From Pseudomonas_T sp032052615 (GTDB taxonomy: Bacteria; Pseudomonadota; Gammaproteobacteria; Pseudomonadales; Pseudomonadaceae): a stretch of 64,000 nt of DNA. Below, piece by piece: positions 7,174 to 16,950 of the stretch. Positions within the stretch are counted from its first letter, which is position 1. Each line of letters begins with the position of its first letter. The stretch spans positions 124,001 to 188,000 of the forward strand of contig DAMBWF010000001.1 in assembly GCA_032052615.1 (NCBI GenBank), read 5' to 3'. A program made the position numbers and the translations under genes. The notes beneath the pieces were generated by a model that was not told the DNA's origin, ran no database searches, and saw nothing but the letters and a program-made list of their open reading frames with translations.

Positions 7174-9678
7174 GTGTTCAAGAAGGCGATCTTCCAACTG
7201 CATTGGCTGCTGGGGATCAGCGCCGGCCTGGTGCTGACGGTGATGGGCGTGACAGGAGCGGCCTATGCCTTCCAGGATGAAATCATCGCGCTGTTCGACC
7301 CGCCGCCCCGGGTCAGCGCGGCTCCGCCCCTGCCCCTGGGCGAGCTACTGGCGCGGGCCGAGGCCCATGAAGGCGTGGCGGTCACCGGGGTCTGGCGAAA
7401 CCTGGCCACGGGCGCCGCGCCCCGGCTGTTCTTCGCCCCCCGGTCCGGGGAGGCGAAAGGCGCTGCCCACTTCTACGACGCCTCCAGCGGCGAGCGCCTG
7501 GAAGACCCGCGCGGCACGGCGTTCTTCGCGTTGGTGCTGAAGATCCACCGCTACCTGGCTCTGGACGACCTCGGCAAGCAGCTCACCGCCGCCAGCAGCC
7601 TGGCGCTGGTGTACCTCTGCCTGTCCGGGCTGTACCTGCGTTGGCGCCGGGGCGGCACGAGCTGGCGCGCCTGGCTGACCCTGGACGTCTCGCGCAAGGG
7701 CCGTGGGTTCGTCTGGGACCTGCACGCCGTGGCGGGTACTTGGTGCCTGGCGTTCTACCTGCTGGCCGCCTTGACCGGCCTTTACTGGTCCTATGGCTGG
7801 TACCGCGACGGGCTGACCCGCCTGCTGGACGATCCGCCAGCGACGCAGCCGCCGCCGGCGCGGCTCGAGCCGGGACCGGCCCGGGTGGACTACGAGGCCG
7901 TGCTGCGCGGGCTCCGCGCGGCGGTGGGTCCCGACCTGACCCTTTATAGCCTGCGCCTGCCGAGCCAGGCGGGCGAGCTGGTGAGCGCATTCGTCCTGAC
8001 CCGCGCCTCCGACCATCCCCGGGCCTTCGACGAACTGAGCCTGGACCCCGTCGACGGCCGGGTGCTGTGGCGCGACCGCTACGCCGACAAATCCCTCGGC
8101 GCCCGCTGGCTCGCCAGCATTTATGCGTTGCATGTGGGCGAGTATTTCGGGCTGCCGGGACGGGTGCTGATCATGCTGGCCAGCCTGGGCATGCCGCTGT
8201 TCTTCGTCACCGGCTGGCAGCTCTACCTGGATCGCCGCCGCAAGCGGCGCGCGACCCTCGCTGCCCGGGGCGCGCCGATGCCCGCCGCGCTGGACGAGCA
8301 TGGCTGGCTGATCGGTTTCGCCAGCCAGAGCGGCTTCGCCGAGCAGCTCGCCTGGCGCACCGCCCAGCAACTGGGCGGGGTCGGGTTGGCGGCCGAAGTC
8401 CTTCCCCTGGCGCGGCTCGACGCTTCGCGCCTGGCTCGGGCGCCCCGCGCCCTCTTCGTCGTCAGCACCTTCGGCGACGGCGACGCGCCGGACAGCGCCC
8501 GGGGCTTCGAGCGCGCGCTGCTGGCGCAACGCCTCGATCTGTCCCACCTGCACTACGCCGTGCTTGCCCTGGGCGATCGCCAATACCCCCACTACTGCGC
8601 CTTCGCCCATCGTCTCGACGAGTGGCTCGGTAGCGGCGGCGCGCGCAGCCTGTTCGAGCGGGTGGAGGTGGACAACGGCGACGCCCTGGCCCTGGACCGC
8701 TGGCTGCGGGCGCTCGGCGAGCTCACTGGCGCCCAGCCGCTGCGCCAGGTCGAGGCGCCGTTCCTGGCCTGGACCCTGGTGGAGCGGGAATGCCTCAACC
8801 CCGGCAGCCAGGGGGCGCCCACCTTCCGCATCGCCCTGCGGGCGGAAGCGCCGGCGAGCTGGAGCGCCGGCGACATCCTGGAAGTCCTGCCGCGCCACGG
8901 CGAGGCGAAGGTGCGGGACTGGCTGGCCCGCCATCGCCTCGACCCGTCCACCTGGGTCGGCGTCGGCGAACTGGCGCAGCCGCTGCACGAGGCCCTGGCC
9001 ACCCGCCAGCTACCGGACGATTTCTCCCACTTGGTGGGCTTGCACGCCCAGGCGCTGTACGACGCCCTGGTGCCCCTGGGCCTGCGGGAATACTCCATCG
9101 CCTCGCTGCCGGCGGATGGCGTGCTGGAACTGCTGGTGCGCCAGGAGCGTGGCCCGGATGGCCAGCCGGGGCTTGGTTCCGGCTGGCTGACGATCCATGC
9201 GGCCCTGGAGGGGCGGGTGCTGGCGCGCATCCGCCGCAACAGCGGCTTCCACCCGCCGGAGGACGACCGCCCGCTGATCCTGATCGGCAACGGCACCGGC
9301 CTCGCCGGGCTGCGCAGCCTGCTCAAGGCGCGCATCGCCGGCGGGCTGACCCGCAACTGGCTGATCTTCGGCGAGCGCAACGCGGCTTACGACTTCTACT
9401 GCCGCGAGGAACTGCGGGGCTGGCAGCGGGACGGCGGGCTGGCGCGGCTGGACCTGGCGTTTTCCCGGGACCAGCCCGAGCGCATCTACGTCCAGCACCG
9501 CCTGCGGGAGGCCGCCGACGAGCTGCGCCGCTGGCTGGCCGACGGCGCCGCGCTGTACGTCTGTGGCAGCCTGGCCGGCATGGCGCAAGAGGTGGATCGC
9601 ACCCTGGTGGAGCTGCTCGGGGCGAGCGCGGTGGATCACCTGAGCGAGACCGGACGCTACCGGCGGGACGTGTACTGA
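7174..9678 (+). CDS. PepSY transmembrane / flavodoxin / FAD-NADPH reductase fusion
   Basis: An 834-residue inner-membrane reductase joining three modules. Residues 1 to about 350 form a PepSY-associated membrane domain with four hydrophobic segments and paired histidines (QLHW, KIHRYL, DLHAVAG, ALHVGEY), likely heme ligands. Residues about 370-520 form a flavodoxin FMN domain (FASQSGFAEQ, STFGDGDAPD, ALGDRQYPHYC). Residues about 540-834 form a ferredoxin-reductase domain with the FAD motif REYSIAS, the NADPH motif IGNGTGLAG and the terminal YVCGSLAGMA. Electrons would run from NADPH through FAD and FMN to membrane heme and a periplasmic acceptor such as a ferric siderophore. The start codon is GTG after a GGGGGA purine run. 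It resembles PAO1 PA4513, recalled as lying near a siderophore receptor gene that is absent here. Confidence 0.85.
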   Translation: MFKKAIFQLHWLLGISAGLVLTVMGVTGAAYAFQDEIIALFDPPPRVSAAPPLPLGELLARAEAHEGVAVTGVWRNLATGAAPRLFFAPRSGEAKGAAHFYDASSGERLEDPRGTAFFALVLKIHRYLALDDLGKQLTAASSLALVYLCLSGLYLRWRRGGTSWRAWLTLDVSRKGRGFVWDLHAVAGTWCLAFYLLAALTGLYWSYGWYRDGLTRLLDDPPATQPPPARLEPGPARVDYEAVLRGLRAAVGPDLTLYSLRLPSQAGELVSAFVLTRASDHPRAFDELSLDPVDGRVLWRDRYADKSLGARWLASIYALHVGEYFGLPGRVLIMLASLGMPLFFVTGWQLYLDRRRKRRATLAARGAPMPAALDEHGWLIGFASQSGFAEQLAWRTAQQLGGVGLAAEVLPLARLDASRLARAPRALFVVSTFGDGDAPDSARGFERALLAQRLDLSHLHYAVLALGDRQYPHYCAFAHRLDEWLGSGGARSLFERVEVDNGDALALDRWLRALGELTGAQPLRQVEAPFLAWTLVERECLNPGSQGAPTFRIALRAEAPASWSAGDILEVLPRHGEAKVRDWLARHRLDPSTWVGVGELAQPLHEALATRQLPDDFSHLVGLHAQALYDALVPLGLREYSIASLPADGVLELLVRQERGPDGQPGLGSGWLTIHAALEGRVLARIRRNSGFHPPEDDRPLILIGNGTGLAGLRSLLKARIAGGLTRNWLIFGERNAAYDFYCREELRGWQRDGGLARLDLAFSRDQPERIYVQHRLREAADELRRWLADGAALYVCGSLAGMAQEVDRTLVELLGASAVDHLSETGRYRRDVY

Positions 9679-9726
9679 GGCTGCGCGGGGCACGCCGGGC
9701 GGGCACGGTTCGAACGGGGAGGAAGG

Positions 9727-9746
9727 GGGGCGGCGCGCGCCGCCCC
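9727..9746. terminator. Perfect 20-bp palindrome between convergent genes
   Basis: A perfect self-complementary run GGGGCGGCGC/GCGCCGCCCC sits between the 3' ends of the reductase gene (+) and dppF (-). It is extremely stable but has no T-run on either side, so it may be a factor-assisted terminator or an mRNA 3'-end protector. Confidence 0.45.
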
Positions 9747-9753
9747 GTGGGAA

Positions 9754-10725
9754 TCACCCGTTGATCTGCTCCGCGTGGTGGCAGGCCACCTCGCGGCCGT
9801 CCAGGGGACGCAACGGGGGGATTTCCACCGAGCAGCGCTCGGTGGCGTAGGGGCAGCGCTTGTGGAAGGCGCAACCGGAGGGCGGGTTGAGCGGGTTGGG
9901 CAGCTCGCCGGCGATCTTGATCTTCGGCTTGGCCGGGTCGGGATGGATGGTGGGCGTGGCCGACAGCAGGGCCTTGGTGTAGGGGTGCAGCGGGCGCGCG
10001 TAGATCAGCGCGTTCGGCCCCCGTTCGGCCGGGCGGCCCAGGTACATCACCAGCACCTCGTCGGCCACATGCTGCACCACCGCCAGGTTGTGGGAGATGA
10101 ACACATAGGCGGTGTTGAAGGCTTCCTGCAGGTCCATGAACAGGTTCAGCACCTGGGCCTGGATCGACACGTCCAGGGCCGAGGTCGGCTCGTCCGCCAC
10201 CAGCACCTTCGGATTGAGCATCATCGCCCGAGCCAGGGCGATGCGCTGACGCTGGCCTCCGGAGAACATGTGCGGGTAGCGCTGGTAGTGCTCGGGGCGC
10301 AGGCCCACCTTCTGCATCATCGCCTGGACCTTCTCCCGCCGGTCGTGGCGGGACTCGGCGGTGTTGATGGTCAGGGGCTCGGCCAACTGGTCGCCGATTT
10401 TCTGCCGGGGGTTGAGGGACGCGTAGGGGTTCTGGAACACCATCTGCACGTCGCGGCGCAGTTGCCTGCGCGCTTGGCGGTCGGCACCGGCGACTTCCTG
10501 CCCGGCGATCCGCAGGGAGCCGGCGGTGGGCTCCTCGATCAAGGTCAGGGCGCGGGCCAGGGTGGACTTGCCGCAGCCGGACTCGCCCACCACCGCCAGG
10601 GTCTTGCCGGCCTCCAGCGCGAAGGACACCCCGTTGAGGGCCTGGACCGTGGCGTAGCCCTTGAACAGGCCTCGGTAGACCAAGTAGTGACGGGTCAGGT
10701 CGCGGGCATCGAGTACGGTGCTCAT
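9754..10725 (-). CDS. dppF: Dipeptide ABC transporter ATP-binding protein DppF
   Basis: Second ATPase of the oligo/dipeptide importer, 323 residues, working with DppD on the cytoplasmic face of DppBC. Seen: Walker [11 protein letters not shown]-loop [15 protein letters not shown] signature FSGGQRQR, Walker [14 protein letters not shown]-loop FISHNLAVV, and the C-terminal oligopeptide-transporter extension with two cysteines in the [15 protein letters not shown] segment, which in relatives binds an Fe-S cluster. Its start overlaps the dppD stop by 4 bases (ATGA), so translation is coupled. It is the last gene of the minus-strand peptide-uptake operon. Confidence 0.94.
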   Translation of the reverse strand: MSTVLDARDLTRHYLVYRGLFKGYATVQALNGVSFALEAGKTLAVVGESGCGKSTLARALTLIEEPTAGSLRIAGQEVAGADRQARRQLRRDVQMVFQNPYASLNPRQKIGDQLAEPLTINTAESRHDRREKVQAMMQKVGLRPEHYQRYPHMFSGGQRQRIALARAMMLNPKVLVADEPTSALDVSIQAQVLNLFMDLQEAFNTAYVFISHNLAVVQHVADEVLVMYLGRPAERGPNALIYARPLHPYTKALLSATPTIHPDPAKPKIKIAGELPNPLNPPSGCAFHKRCPYATERCSVEIPPLRPLDGREVACHHAEQING

Positions 10726-11696
10726 CGGGTCACCTCGGGCAGGTTCAGGGGGTAGTAGCAGCGCACGGCGCCGAAGGGGTGGGGATCGAGGCTCGGTCGC
10801 TCGGCGCGGCAGTGGTCGGTGACGTAGGGGCAGCGCGGCGACAGCAGGCAACCCCGGGGGCGGTCGTAGCGACCCGGGACGATGCCCGGCAGGGTCGACA
10901 GGCGCCGGGCGCCCTGGCTGTGCTCGGGGATCGCCTTGAGCAGCGCCTCGGTGTAGGGATGGGTGGGGGCGTCGAACAGGCGCGGCACCTGGCCCAGCTC
11001 CACGGCTTGGCCGGCGTACATCACGCAGACCCGGTTGGCGGTTTCCGCCACCACCGCCAAGTCGTGGGTGATCAGCACCAGGGCCATGCCCTCGTCGCGC
11101 TGCAGGTCCAGCAGCAGGTCCATGATCTGCGCCTGGATGGTCACGTCGAGGGCGGTGGTGGGCTCGTCGGCGATCAGCAGCTTGGGCTCGGCGGCGATGG
11201 CCATGGCAATGGCCACCCGCTGGCTCATGCCTCCCGAGAGTTGGTGCGGGTAGGCGTCCAGGCGGCTGGCGGCGGCGGGGATTTCCACCCGCTCCAGCAG
11301 TTGCTGGGCCCGCTGCCGGGCGGCGCGGCCACGCAGGCCGAGGTGCTGACGCAGCACTTCCTCGATCTGATAGCCGACGGTGAAGCTGGGGTTCAGGGCG
11401 GTCATCGGGTCCTGGAAGATCATCGCCAGGTCCTTGCCGACGATGCGCCGGCGCTGGCGGCCCTTGAGGGTGAGCATGTCGGTGCCGTCGAAGACCAGGC
11501 GGTCGGCGGTGACCACGCCGGGGGCGTCCACCAGGCCCATCAAGGCCATCATGGTCACCGACTTGCCGGAGCCGGACTCGCCGACGATGGCCAGCACCTC
11601 GCCGGCGTTCACCGCCAGGTCGAGGCCGTCGACCACCGGCACGGCATCGGCGCCGCCGAAGCGCACGCTGAGGTTCTGGATGTTGAGCAGGTTCAT
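10722..11696 (-). CDS. dppD: Dipeptide ABC transporter ATP-binding protein DppD
   Basis: First ATPase of the dipeptide importer, 324 residues from the chosen ATG. Seen: Walker [10 protein letters not shown]-loop [12 protein letters not shown], signature LSGGMSQR, Walker [14 protein letters not shown]-loop LITHDLAVV, and the cysteine-bearing C-terminal extension ([15 protein letters not shown]). The start at 11696 ([13 protein letters not shown]) matches the usual family N terminus and has GGGAG 6 bases upstream. An in-frame ATG at 11792 has a stronger GAGGAG site and would add 32 residues, so the true N terminus is open. Confidence 0.92.
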   Translation of the reverse strand: MNLLNIQNLSVRFGGADAVPVVDGLDLAVNAGEVLAIVGESGSGKSVTMMALMGLVDAPGVVTADRLVFDGTDMLTLKGRQRRRIVGKDLAMIFQDPMTALNPSFTVGYQIEEVLRQHLGLRGRAARQRAQQLLERVEIPAAASRLDAYPHQLSGGMSQRVAIAMAIAAEPKLLIADEPTTALDVTIQAQIMDLLLDLQRDEGMALVLITHDLAVVAETANRVCVMYAGQAVELGQVPRLFDAPTHPYTEALLKAIPEHSQGARRLSTLPGIVPGRYDRPRGCLLSPRCPYVTDHCRAERPSLDPHPFGAVRCYYPLNLPEVTR

Positions 11697-11803
11697 GGCG
11701 GGCTCCCGTAGGGCATCGACGCCGGAGCGCACGGCGGATTCGGTAGAAGGCTGCGCCGGCCGGGGGTAGGCGAGCACGGTAGCGGAGTTCATCGGCGGTC
11801 TCC

Positions 11804-12715
11804 TCAGGCGGCGTTCTTGAGTTTCGGGTCGAGGGCGTCGCGCAGCCCGTCGCCCATCAGGTTGATGGCCACCACGCTGAGCAGGATGGTCAGCCCGGGC
11901 AGCGAGACGACCCACCAAGCGCGCTCGATGTAGTCCCGGGCCGAGGCCAGCATGGTGCCCCACTCGGGGGTCGGCGGTTGCACGCCGAGGCCGAGGAAGC
12001 CCAGGGCCGCCGCGTCGAGGATCGCCGAGGAGAAGCTCAGGGTGGCCTGGACGATCAGCGGCGCCATGCAGTTGGGCAGCACGGTGACGAACATCAGCCG
12101 CGGCAGGCCGGCGCCGGCCAGGCGCGCGGCGGTGACGTAGTCCCGGTTGAGCTCGCCAATCACCGCGGCGCGGGTCAGGCGCACGTAGGAGGGCAGCGAG
12201 ACGATGGCGATGGCGATCACCGTGTTGATCAGGCCCGGGCCGAGAATGGCGACGATGGCCACCGCCAGCAGCAGCGAGGGCAGCGCCAGCATGATGTCCA
12301 TCAGGCGCATGATCGCCGGGCCGATGAAGCGCGGGAAGAAGCCGGCGACCAGCCCGAGGACGATCCCCGGCAGCAGCGACATGACCACCGAGGACAGGCC
12401 GATGATCAGCGACAGCCGGGCGCCGTGGATCAGCCGCGAGAGCAGATCGCGGCCCAGTTCATCGGTGCCCAGCAGGAAGCGCGACTGGCCGCCCTCCAGC
12501 CAGGCTGGCGGGGTCAACAGGAAGTCGCGGAACTGCTCGCTGGGGTCGTGGGGCGCCACCCAGGGGGCGAACAGGGCGCAGGCGATCACCAGCAGCATGA
12601 ACAGCAGGCCGGCGACGGCGCCCTTATTGTGGGAGAAGGCGCTCCAGAACTCCTTCATCGGCGAGGGGTAGAGCAGGCTCTGGTCGATGGGCTGGGGCGT
12701 GGTCAGGCTGGTCAT
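11804..12715 (-). CDS. dppC: Dipeptide ABC transporter permease DppC
   Basis: One of the two membrane permeases forming the peptide channel, 303 residues. Seen: a cytoplasmic N terminus, a first membrane helix ([20 protein letters not shown]), the conserved [15 protein letters not shown] segment of the DppC/OppC family, and the permease EAA-type loop [13 protein letters not shown] that docks on the ATPases, followed by further hydrophobic helices. It lies between dppB and dppD in the same orientation with gaps of about 90-110 bases. Confidence 0.94.
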   Translation of the reverse strand: MTSLTTPQPIDQSLLYPSPMKEFWSAFSHNKGAVAGLLFMLLVIACALFAPWVAPHDPSEQFRDFLLTPPAWLEGGQSRFLLGTDELGRDLLSRLIHGARLSLIIGLSSVVMSLLPGIVLGLVAGFFPRFIGPAIMRLMDIMLALPSLLLAVAIVAILGPGLINTVIAIAIVSLPSYVRLTRAAVIGELNRDYVTAARLAGAGLPRLMFVTVLPNCMAPLIVQATLSFSSAILDAAALGFLGLGVQPPTPEWGTMLASARDYIERAWWVVSLPGLTILLSVVAINLMGDGLRDALDPKLKNAA

Positions 12716-12802
12716 GGACGGACCTCGGCGAAAACGGTGGAAGCGAGGACCCGGGCGGGGCGCCGGGCGGGCGAGGGGAAACGACGGGGCATGGCGGCGT
12801 CC

Positions 12803-13813
12803 TCAGTTCTGGTGGCGGATGCGCGGGTTGGCCAGCCCATAGAGGACGTCCACCACGAAGTTGACCAGGATCACCAGGCAGGCGATGAGCAGGATGCCGT
12901 TCTGCACCACCGGGTAGTCCCGGGCGCCGATGGACTCGATCAGCCACTTGCCGATGCCCGGCCAGGAGAAAATGGTCTCGGTCAGCACCGCGCCGGCCAG
13001 CAAGGTGCCCACTTGCAGGCCGAACACCGTGAGCACCGGGATCAGGGCGTTGCGCAGGCCGTGGAAGAAGACCACCCGGGTCGGGGACAGACCCTTGGCC
13101 CGGGCGGTGCGCACGTAGTCTTCCCGTAGCACTTCGAGCATCGCCGAGCGGGTCATCCGGGCGATCACCGCCAGGGGGATGGTGCCCAGGACGATGGCCG
13201 GCAGGATCAGATGACGGAGGGCATCGACGAAGGCGCCTTCCTCGTCCCCGAGCAAGGTGTCGACCAGCATCAGGCCGGTCACCGGCTGCACGTCGTAGAG
13301 CAGGTCGATGCGCCCGGAAACCGGCGTCCAGCCCAGGTTCACCGAGAAGAACATGATGAGGATCAGGCCCCACCAGAAGATCGGCATGGAGTAGCCGGCC
13401 AAGGACAGGCCCATCACGCCATGATCGAACAGCGAGCCGCGCTTGAGGGCGGCGATCACCCCGGCCAGCAGGCCGAAGGTGCCGGCGAACAGCAGCGCGG
13501 CCAGGGCCAGTTCCAGGGTCGCCGGGAACAGGGTGAGGAATTCGTGCCAGACGCTTTCGCGGGTGCGCAGCGACTCGCCCAGGTCGCCCTTTGCGAGCTT
13601 GCCGATGTAGTCGAGGTATTGCTGCGGCAGCGGCTTGTCCAGGCCCAGGCGGTGCATGGCGGCGGCGTGCATCGCGGGGTCGACGCGCCGTTCGCCCATC
13701 ATCACTTCCACCGGGTCGCCGGGAATCAGCCGGATCAGGGCGAAGGTCAGCAGGGTGACGCCGAAGAAGGTCGGGATCAGCAGACCAAAGCGTCGAACGA
13801 TAAAGGACAACAT
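12803..13813 (-). CDS. dppB: Dipeptide ABC transporter permease DppB
   Basis: Partner permease of DppC, 336 residues with the family's six-helix pattern. Seen: the DppB/OppB N-terminal signature (RRFGLLIPTFFGVTLLTFAL, then RLIPGDPVEVMMG), the EAA loop EDYVRTARAKGLSP, and a final helix VILVNFVVDVLYGLANPRIR typical of the family C terminus. The gene follows the second binding-protein gene by about 80 bases. Together with DppC, DppD and DppF it forms a complete importer for short peptides. Confidence 0.94.
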   Translation of the reverse strand: MLSFIVRRFGLLIPTFFGVTLLTFALIRLIPGDPVEVMMGERRVDPAMHAAAMHRLGLDKPLPQQYLDYIGKLAKGDLGESLRTRESVWHEFLTLFPATLELALAALLFAGTFGLLAGVIAALKRGSLFDHGVMGLSLAGYSMPIFWWGLILIMFFSVNLGWTPVSGRIDLLYDVQPVTGLMLVDTLLGDEEGAFVDALRHLILPAIVLGTIPLAVIARMTRSAMLEVLREDYVRTARAKGLSPTRVVFFHGLRNALIPVLTVFGLQVGTLLAGAVLTETIFSWPGIGKWLIESIGARDYPVVQNGILLIACLVILVNFVVDVLYGLANPRIRHQN

Positions 13814-13894
13814 TGTTCGGGGTACTCCGCATCATCAGGTGGCAGGGCGTCCCGCGTGCCCGCGCGGAAGGCGCGGGCACGGGGCGTACTCTTG

Positions 13895-15487
13895 TTATTT
13901 CCGGCGCGTCTTGGCGAAGTTGTTGGTGCCCAGCGGGCTCTGCACGAAGCCTTCGACGTCCTTGCTCATCGCGGTGAACTGTTTCGGGTGGGCCTGGGGA
14001 ATCCAGGGCGCCTGCTCGTGGAAGATGCCCAGCGCCTTGCGGTAGAGCGCCGCGCGTTGCTCCGGATCGTTGTTCTCGCGGGCCTGGATGATCGCCTGGT
14101 CGAACGCTTTGTCGCACCAACGGGAATAGTTTTCCCCGCTGGCGGCGGCGGCGCAGGACAGGTTGGGCGAGAGGAAGTTATCCGGGTCGCCGTTGTCGCC
14201 CGCCCAGCCCATGAACAGCAGGTCATGCTCGCCGGCCTTCGCCCGCTTGTTCATCTCGCCCCATTCGATCACGCGGATCTCCGTTTCGATCCCCACGGCC
14301 TTCAGGTCGGCCTGCAGCATCTGCGCCCCGAGGGCGGGGTTCGGGTTGGTCGAGCCGCCGCCGGGGCGGGTGAAGATGGTGAGCTTGATGCCGTCCGGGT
14401 GGCCGGCCTCCGCCAGCAGCTTCTTCGCCCGCTCCGGGTCGTGGGGCCAGGCCTGGAGGGTCTCGTCGTAGCCCAGCAGGGTGGAGGGATAGGGGTTGAT
14501 GGCCTGGGTCGCGGCGCCGGGGCCGAACACCGCATTGAGGTAGGCCTTGTTATCCACGGCCAGGTTGATGGCTTGGCGCACCCGGACATCGTCCAGGGGC
14601 GGGTGGGAAGCGTTGAGGGCGATGTAGGAGGTGAGCAGCGAGTCCATCTCCATCACCTTGAGCTTGTCGTCCTTGCGCAGCGCCGGCACGTCGAACGGCC
14701 GTGGGTAGAGGGCGATCTGGCAGGCGCCAGCGCGCAGTTGTTGCAGCCGCACGTTGGAGTCGGGGGTGATGGAGAACAGCAACTTCTCACTCGGGGGCGC
14801 GCCGTCCCAGTAGTCCGGATGGCTCTTGAAGCGGATCTGGGCGTCCTTGACGTAGCGCTGGAAGGCGAACGGGCCGGTGCCGATCGGCTGGCTGTTGAGC
14901 TTGTCGGGGGTGCCGGCCTTGAGCAACTGGTCGGCGTATTCCGCCGAGTAGATCGAGGTGAAGGCCATGGCCAGGTCGGCGAGGAACGGCGCCTGGGGGC
15001 GGGTCAGGGTGAAGCGCACGGTATAGGGGTCGAGCTTCTCGATGTTGCCGATCAGGCTGCCGAACTCCATGGAGTCGAAGTAGGGGAAACCCCGGGCGGC
15101 CAGGTCGTGCCAGGGGTGCTTGGGGTCGCGCTGGCGCTCGAAGCTCCAGATCACGTCGTCGGCGTTGAATTCCCGGGTGGGCTTGAAGTAGTCGGTGGTG
15201 TGGAACTTCACCCCCTTGCGCAGGAAGAAGGTGTAGACGAGCCCATCCGGGCTGATCTCCCAGCGCTCGGCCAGGGCGGGCTCCACCCGGGTGGTGCCCC
15301 GGTTGAAGCGCACCAGCCGGTCGTAGACGGTCTCGGACGAGGCGTCGGCGGTGACGGCGGTGATGTACTGGGCGATGTCGAAACCGTCCGGCGAGGCTTC
15401 GGTGCAGACCACCAGCGGCTTGGCCTGGACGGCGCAGGCGCCGGCGGCCAGCAGGGCGATACTCAGGGCGTGGCGGATAAAGGGCAT
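13895..15487 (-). CDS. dppA: Periplasmic dipeptide-binding protein (SBP family 5), porin-proximal copy
   Basis: Extracytoplasmic binding protein that delivers peptides to DppBC, 530 residues, cluster-C/family 5. Seen: a Sec signal peptide ending CAVQA (about residue 22, no lipobox, so periplasmic and soluble), then the family opening VVCTEASPDGFD, EPALAERWEISPDGLVYTFFLRKGVKFH and FKPTREFNADDVIWSFER. AGGAGG precedes the ATG at 15487 by 7 bases. By order it corresponds to PAO1 DppA4 (recalled as PA4502). A second, clearly related binding protein lies beyond the porin, suggesting a widened peptide range. Confidence 0.92.
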   Translation of the reverse strand: MPFIRHALSIALLAAGACAVQAKPLVVCTEASPDGFDIAQYITAVTADASSETVYDRLVRFNRGTTRVEPALAERWEISPDGLVYTFFLRKGVKFHTTDYFKPTREFNADDVIWSFERQRDPKHPWHDLAARGFPYFDSMEFGSLIGNIEKLDPYTVRFTLTRPQAPFLADLAMAFTSIYSAEYADQLLKAGTPDKLNSQPIGTGPFAFQRYVKDAQIRFKSHPDYWDGAPPSEKLLFSITPDSNVRLQQLRAGACQIALYPRPFDVPALRKDDKLKVMEMDSLLTSYIALNASHPPLDDVRVRQAINLAVDNKAYLNAVFGPGAATQAINPYPSTLLGYDETLQAWPHDPERAKKLLAEAGHPDGIKLTIFTRPGGGSTNPNPALGAQMLQADLKAVGIETEIRVIEWGEMNKRAKAGEHDLLFMGWAGDNGDPDNFLSPNLSCAAAASGENYSRWCDKAFDQAIIQARENNDPEQRAALYRKALGIFHEQAPWIPQAHPKQFTAMSKDVEGFVQSPLGTNNFAKTRRK

Positions 15488-15510
15488 GGTTGACCTCCTG
15501 GTTCCGGCGT

Positions 15511-16950
15511 TCACAGCAGTTCGAAGGGCAGCGTGGTGGTCACGCGGATTTCGTCGAAGCTGCCGTCCACCTGGTTTTCGCTGGCCCGGTGGGAGAAGTA
15601 GCCCACCTTGAACTGGCTGTTCTTCAGGGTGCCGTCCGGGACCTTGTAGACCGTGACCAAGGCGTACTCGTGGTGGTTCTCTCCGTCCTGCTTCAGCACT
15701 TCCTCGTAGTTGGCGTACTTGCCGTTGCGCCCACCGTCGTAGTGGGTCCCGTCGATGTCCCAGCCGTGGGCATACCACATCGAGGTGCTCAGGCCGGGCA
15801 CGCCGAACGCGCTCCAGTCCGTCTCGTAGCGGATCTGCCAGGATTTCTCGTTGGGGCTGTTGTAGTCGGCGAACAGGGAGTTGGCCAAGTAGATCGCCGC
15901 GGTCTCGTGGACGTAATCGAAGTACTCGTCGCCGTCGATCTGCTGCCAGGCGAGGGTCAGGCTATGGGGGCCGTGGGTGCCGGTGAACGCCAGGCTCCAG
16001 GCGTCGTTGTCGATGTAGCCGGCCTTGCGGCTGCCTTCGTCGTCGGTGTGGTACCAGTTGAAGCTGGTCTTGAAGGCCAGCGCCTTGGCGTCGCCGGCCT
16101 CGTGGGAGAGGCTGAGGTAGTACTGGTTCCAGACATCCTCGAAGCGCGAGTAATAGGCGCTGGCCTGCACGCTGTCGAAGAACCGGTAGTTGGCGCCCAG
16201 GTAGCTCAGGCGGTCGGCGTCCACCTCGCGGGTGCCGTATTCGGTGGTGAAGTGTTCGTCGCCGGCGCCGGTTCGTGGGCTGACCCGGGTGAAGGTCCCG
16301 GCCTGGACCTGCAGGTCCTGCAACTCCTCGCTGGTGAGGCCGACCCCGGTGAAGCTGGACGGCATGGCACGATTGTCGAAGTAGCTGAACACCGGGGTGT
16401 CCACCAGGAAGCGGCCCGCCTTGAGCTCGGTGTTGGAGACGCGGAAACGCACGTCCGCCACCCCCAGCTTGGACCAGGCCGGGATGGCGTCGCCTTCGCT
16501 GTCGGCCAGGGTGCGGTTGCCGCCGCCGGCGATGCGCCCATGGCCACGCTCCAGGGCGACCTCGGCGAAGCCGGCCACGTCGAGACCGAAGCCCACCGGG
16601 CCCTGGGTGTAGCCCGAGCTGTACTTGAGCACGTTACCTTGGACCCAGGTGTAGCGGCGGCGGGTCGGCTCGAACTCGCCGTTATCCTTCTTGATCTTGA
16701 AACCACTGCCGCGATGCCCGGTTTCCCGGGCGAACAGGTTGCGGGTGGTGAAGGTCAGGTGATCGTCCTCGAAGAACCCCTTGGCGCCTTCCTGGCCGGT
16801 GATCGGCTTTTCCACGCTGGGAATGGACAGCAGCTCGTGGGCATAGCTCGGGTCGTCCGGCTGGGGCGGTTGCTCGCTGTCGTCGGCCTGGGCGAGGCCC
16901 ACGGCCAGGTTGGCGAACGCAATGGCAAGGGTCAGGCTGGTTTTTCTCAT
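15511..16950 (-). CDS. opdP: OprD-family outer-membrane porin (OpdP-like)
   Basis: Substrate-specific outer-membrane channel of the OprD family, 479 residues before processing. Seen: a signal peptide MRKTSLTLAIAFANLAVGLAQA, the family N-terminal pattern GFFEDDHLTFTTRNLFARE, alternating amphipathic beta strands rich in aromatic residues, and a short hydrophobic C-terminal strand ending TTLPFELL. AAGGAG lies just upstream of the ATG at 16950. The position between two dipeptide-binding proteins matches P. aeruginosa OpdP/OpdD, which takes up dipeptides such as Gly-Glu and also admits carbapenems. Peptide specificity here is inferred from the operon. Confidence 0.9.
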   Translation of the reverse strand: MRKTSLTLAIAFANLAVGLAQADDSEQPPQPDDPSYAHELLSIPSVEKPITGQEGAKGFFEDDHLTFTTRNLFARETGHRGSGFKIKKDNGEFEPTRRRYTWVQGNVLKYSSGYTQGPVGFGLDVAGFAEVALERGHGRIAGGGNRTLADSEGDAIPAWSKLGVADVRFRVSNTELKAGRFLVDTPVFSYFDNRAMPSSFTGVGLTSEELQDLQVQAGTFTRVSPRTGAGDEHFTTEYGTREVDADRLSYLGANYRFFDSVQASAYYSRFEDVWNQYYLSLSHEAGDAKALAFKTSFNWYHTDDEGSRKAGYIDNDAWSLAFTGTHGPHSLTLAWQQIDGDEYFDYVHETAAIYLANSLFADYNSPNEKSWQIRYETDWSAFGVPGLSTSMWYAHGWDIDGTHYDGGRNGKYANYEEVLKQDGENHHEYALVTVYKVPDGTLKNSQFKVGYFSHRASENQVDGSFDEIRVTTTLPFELL

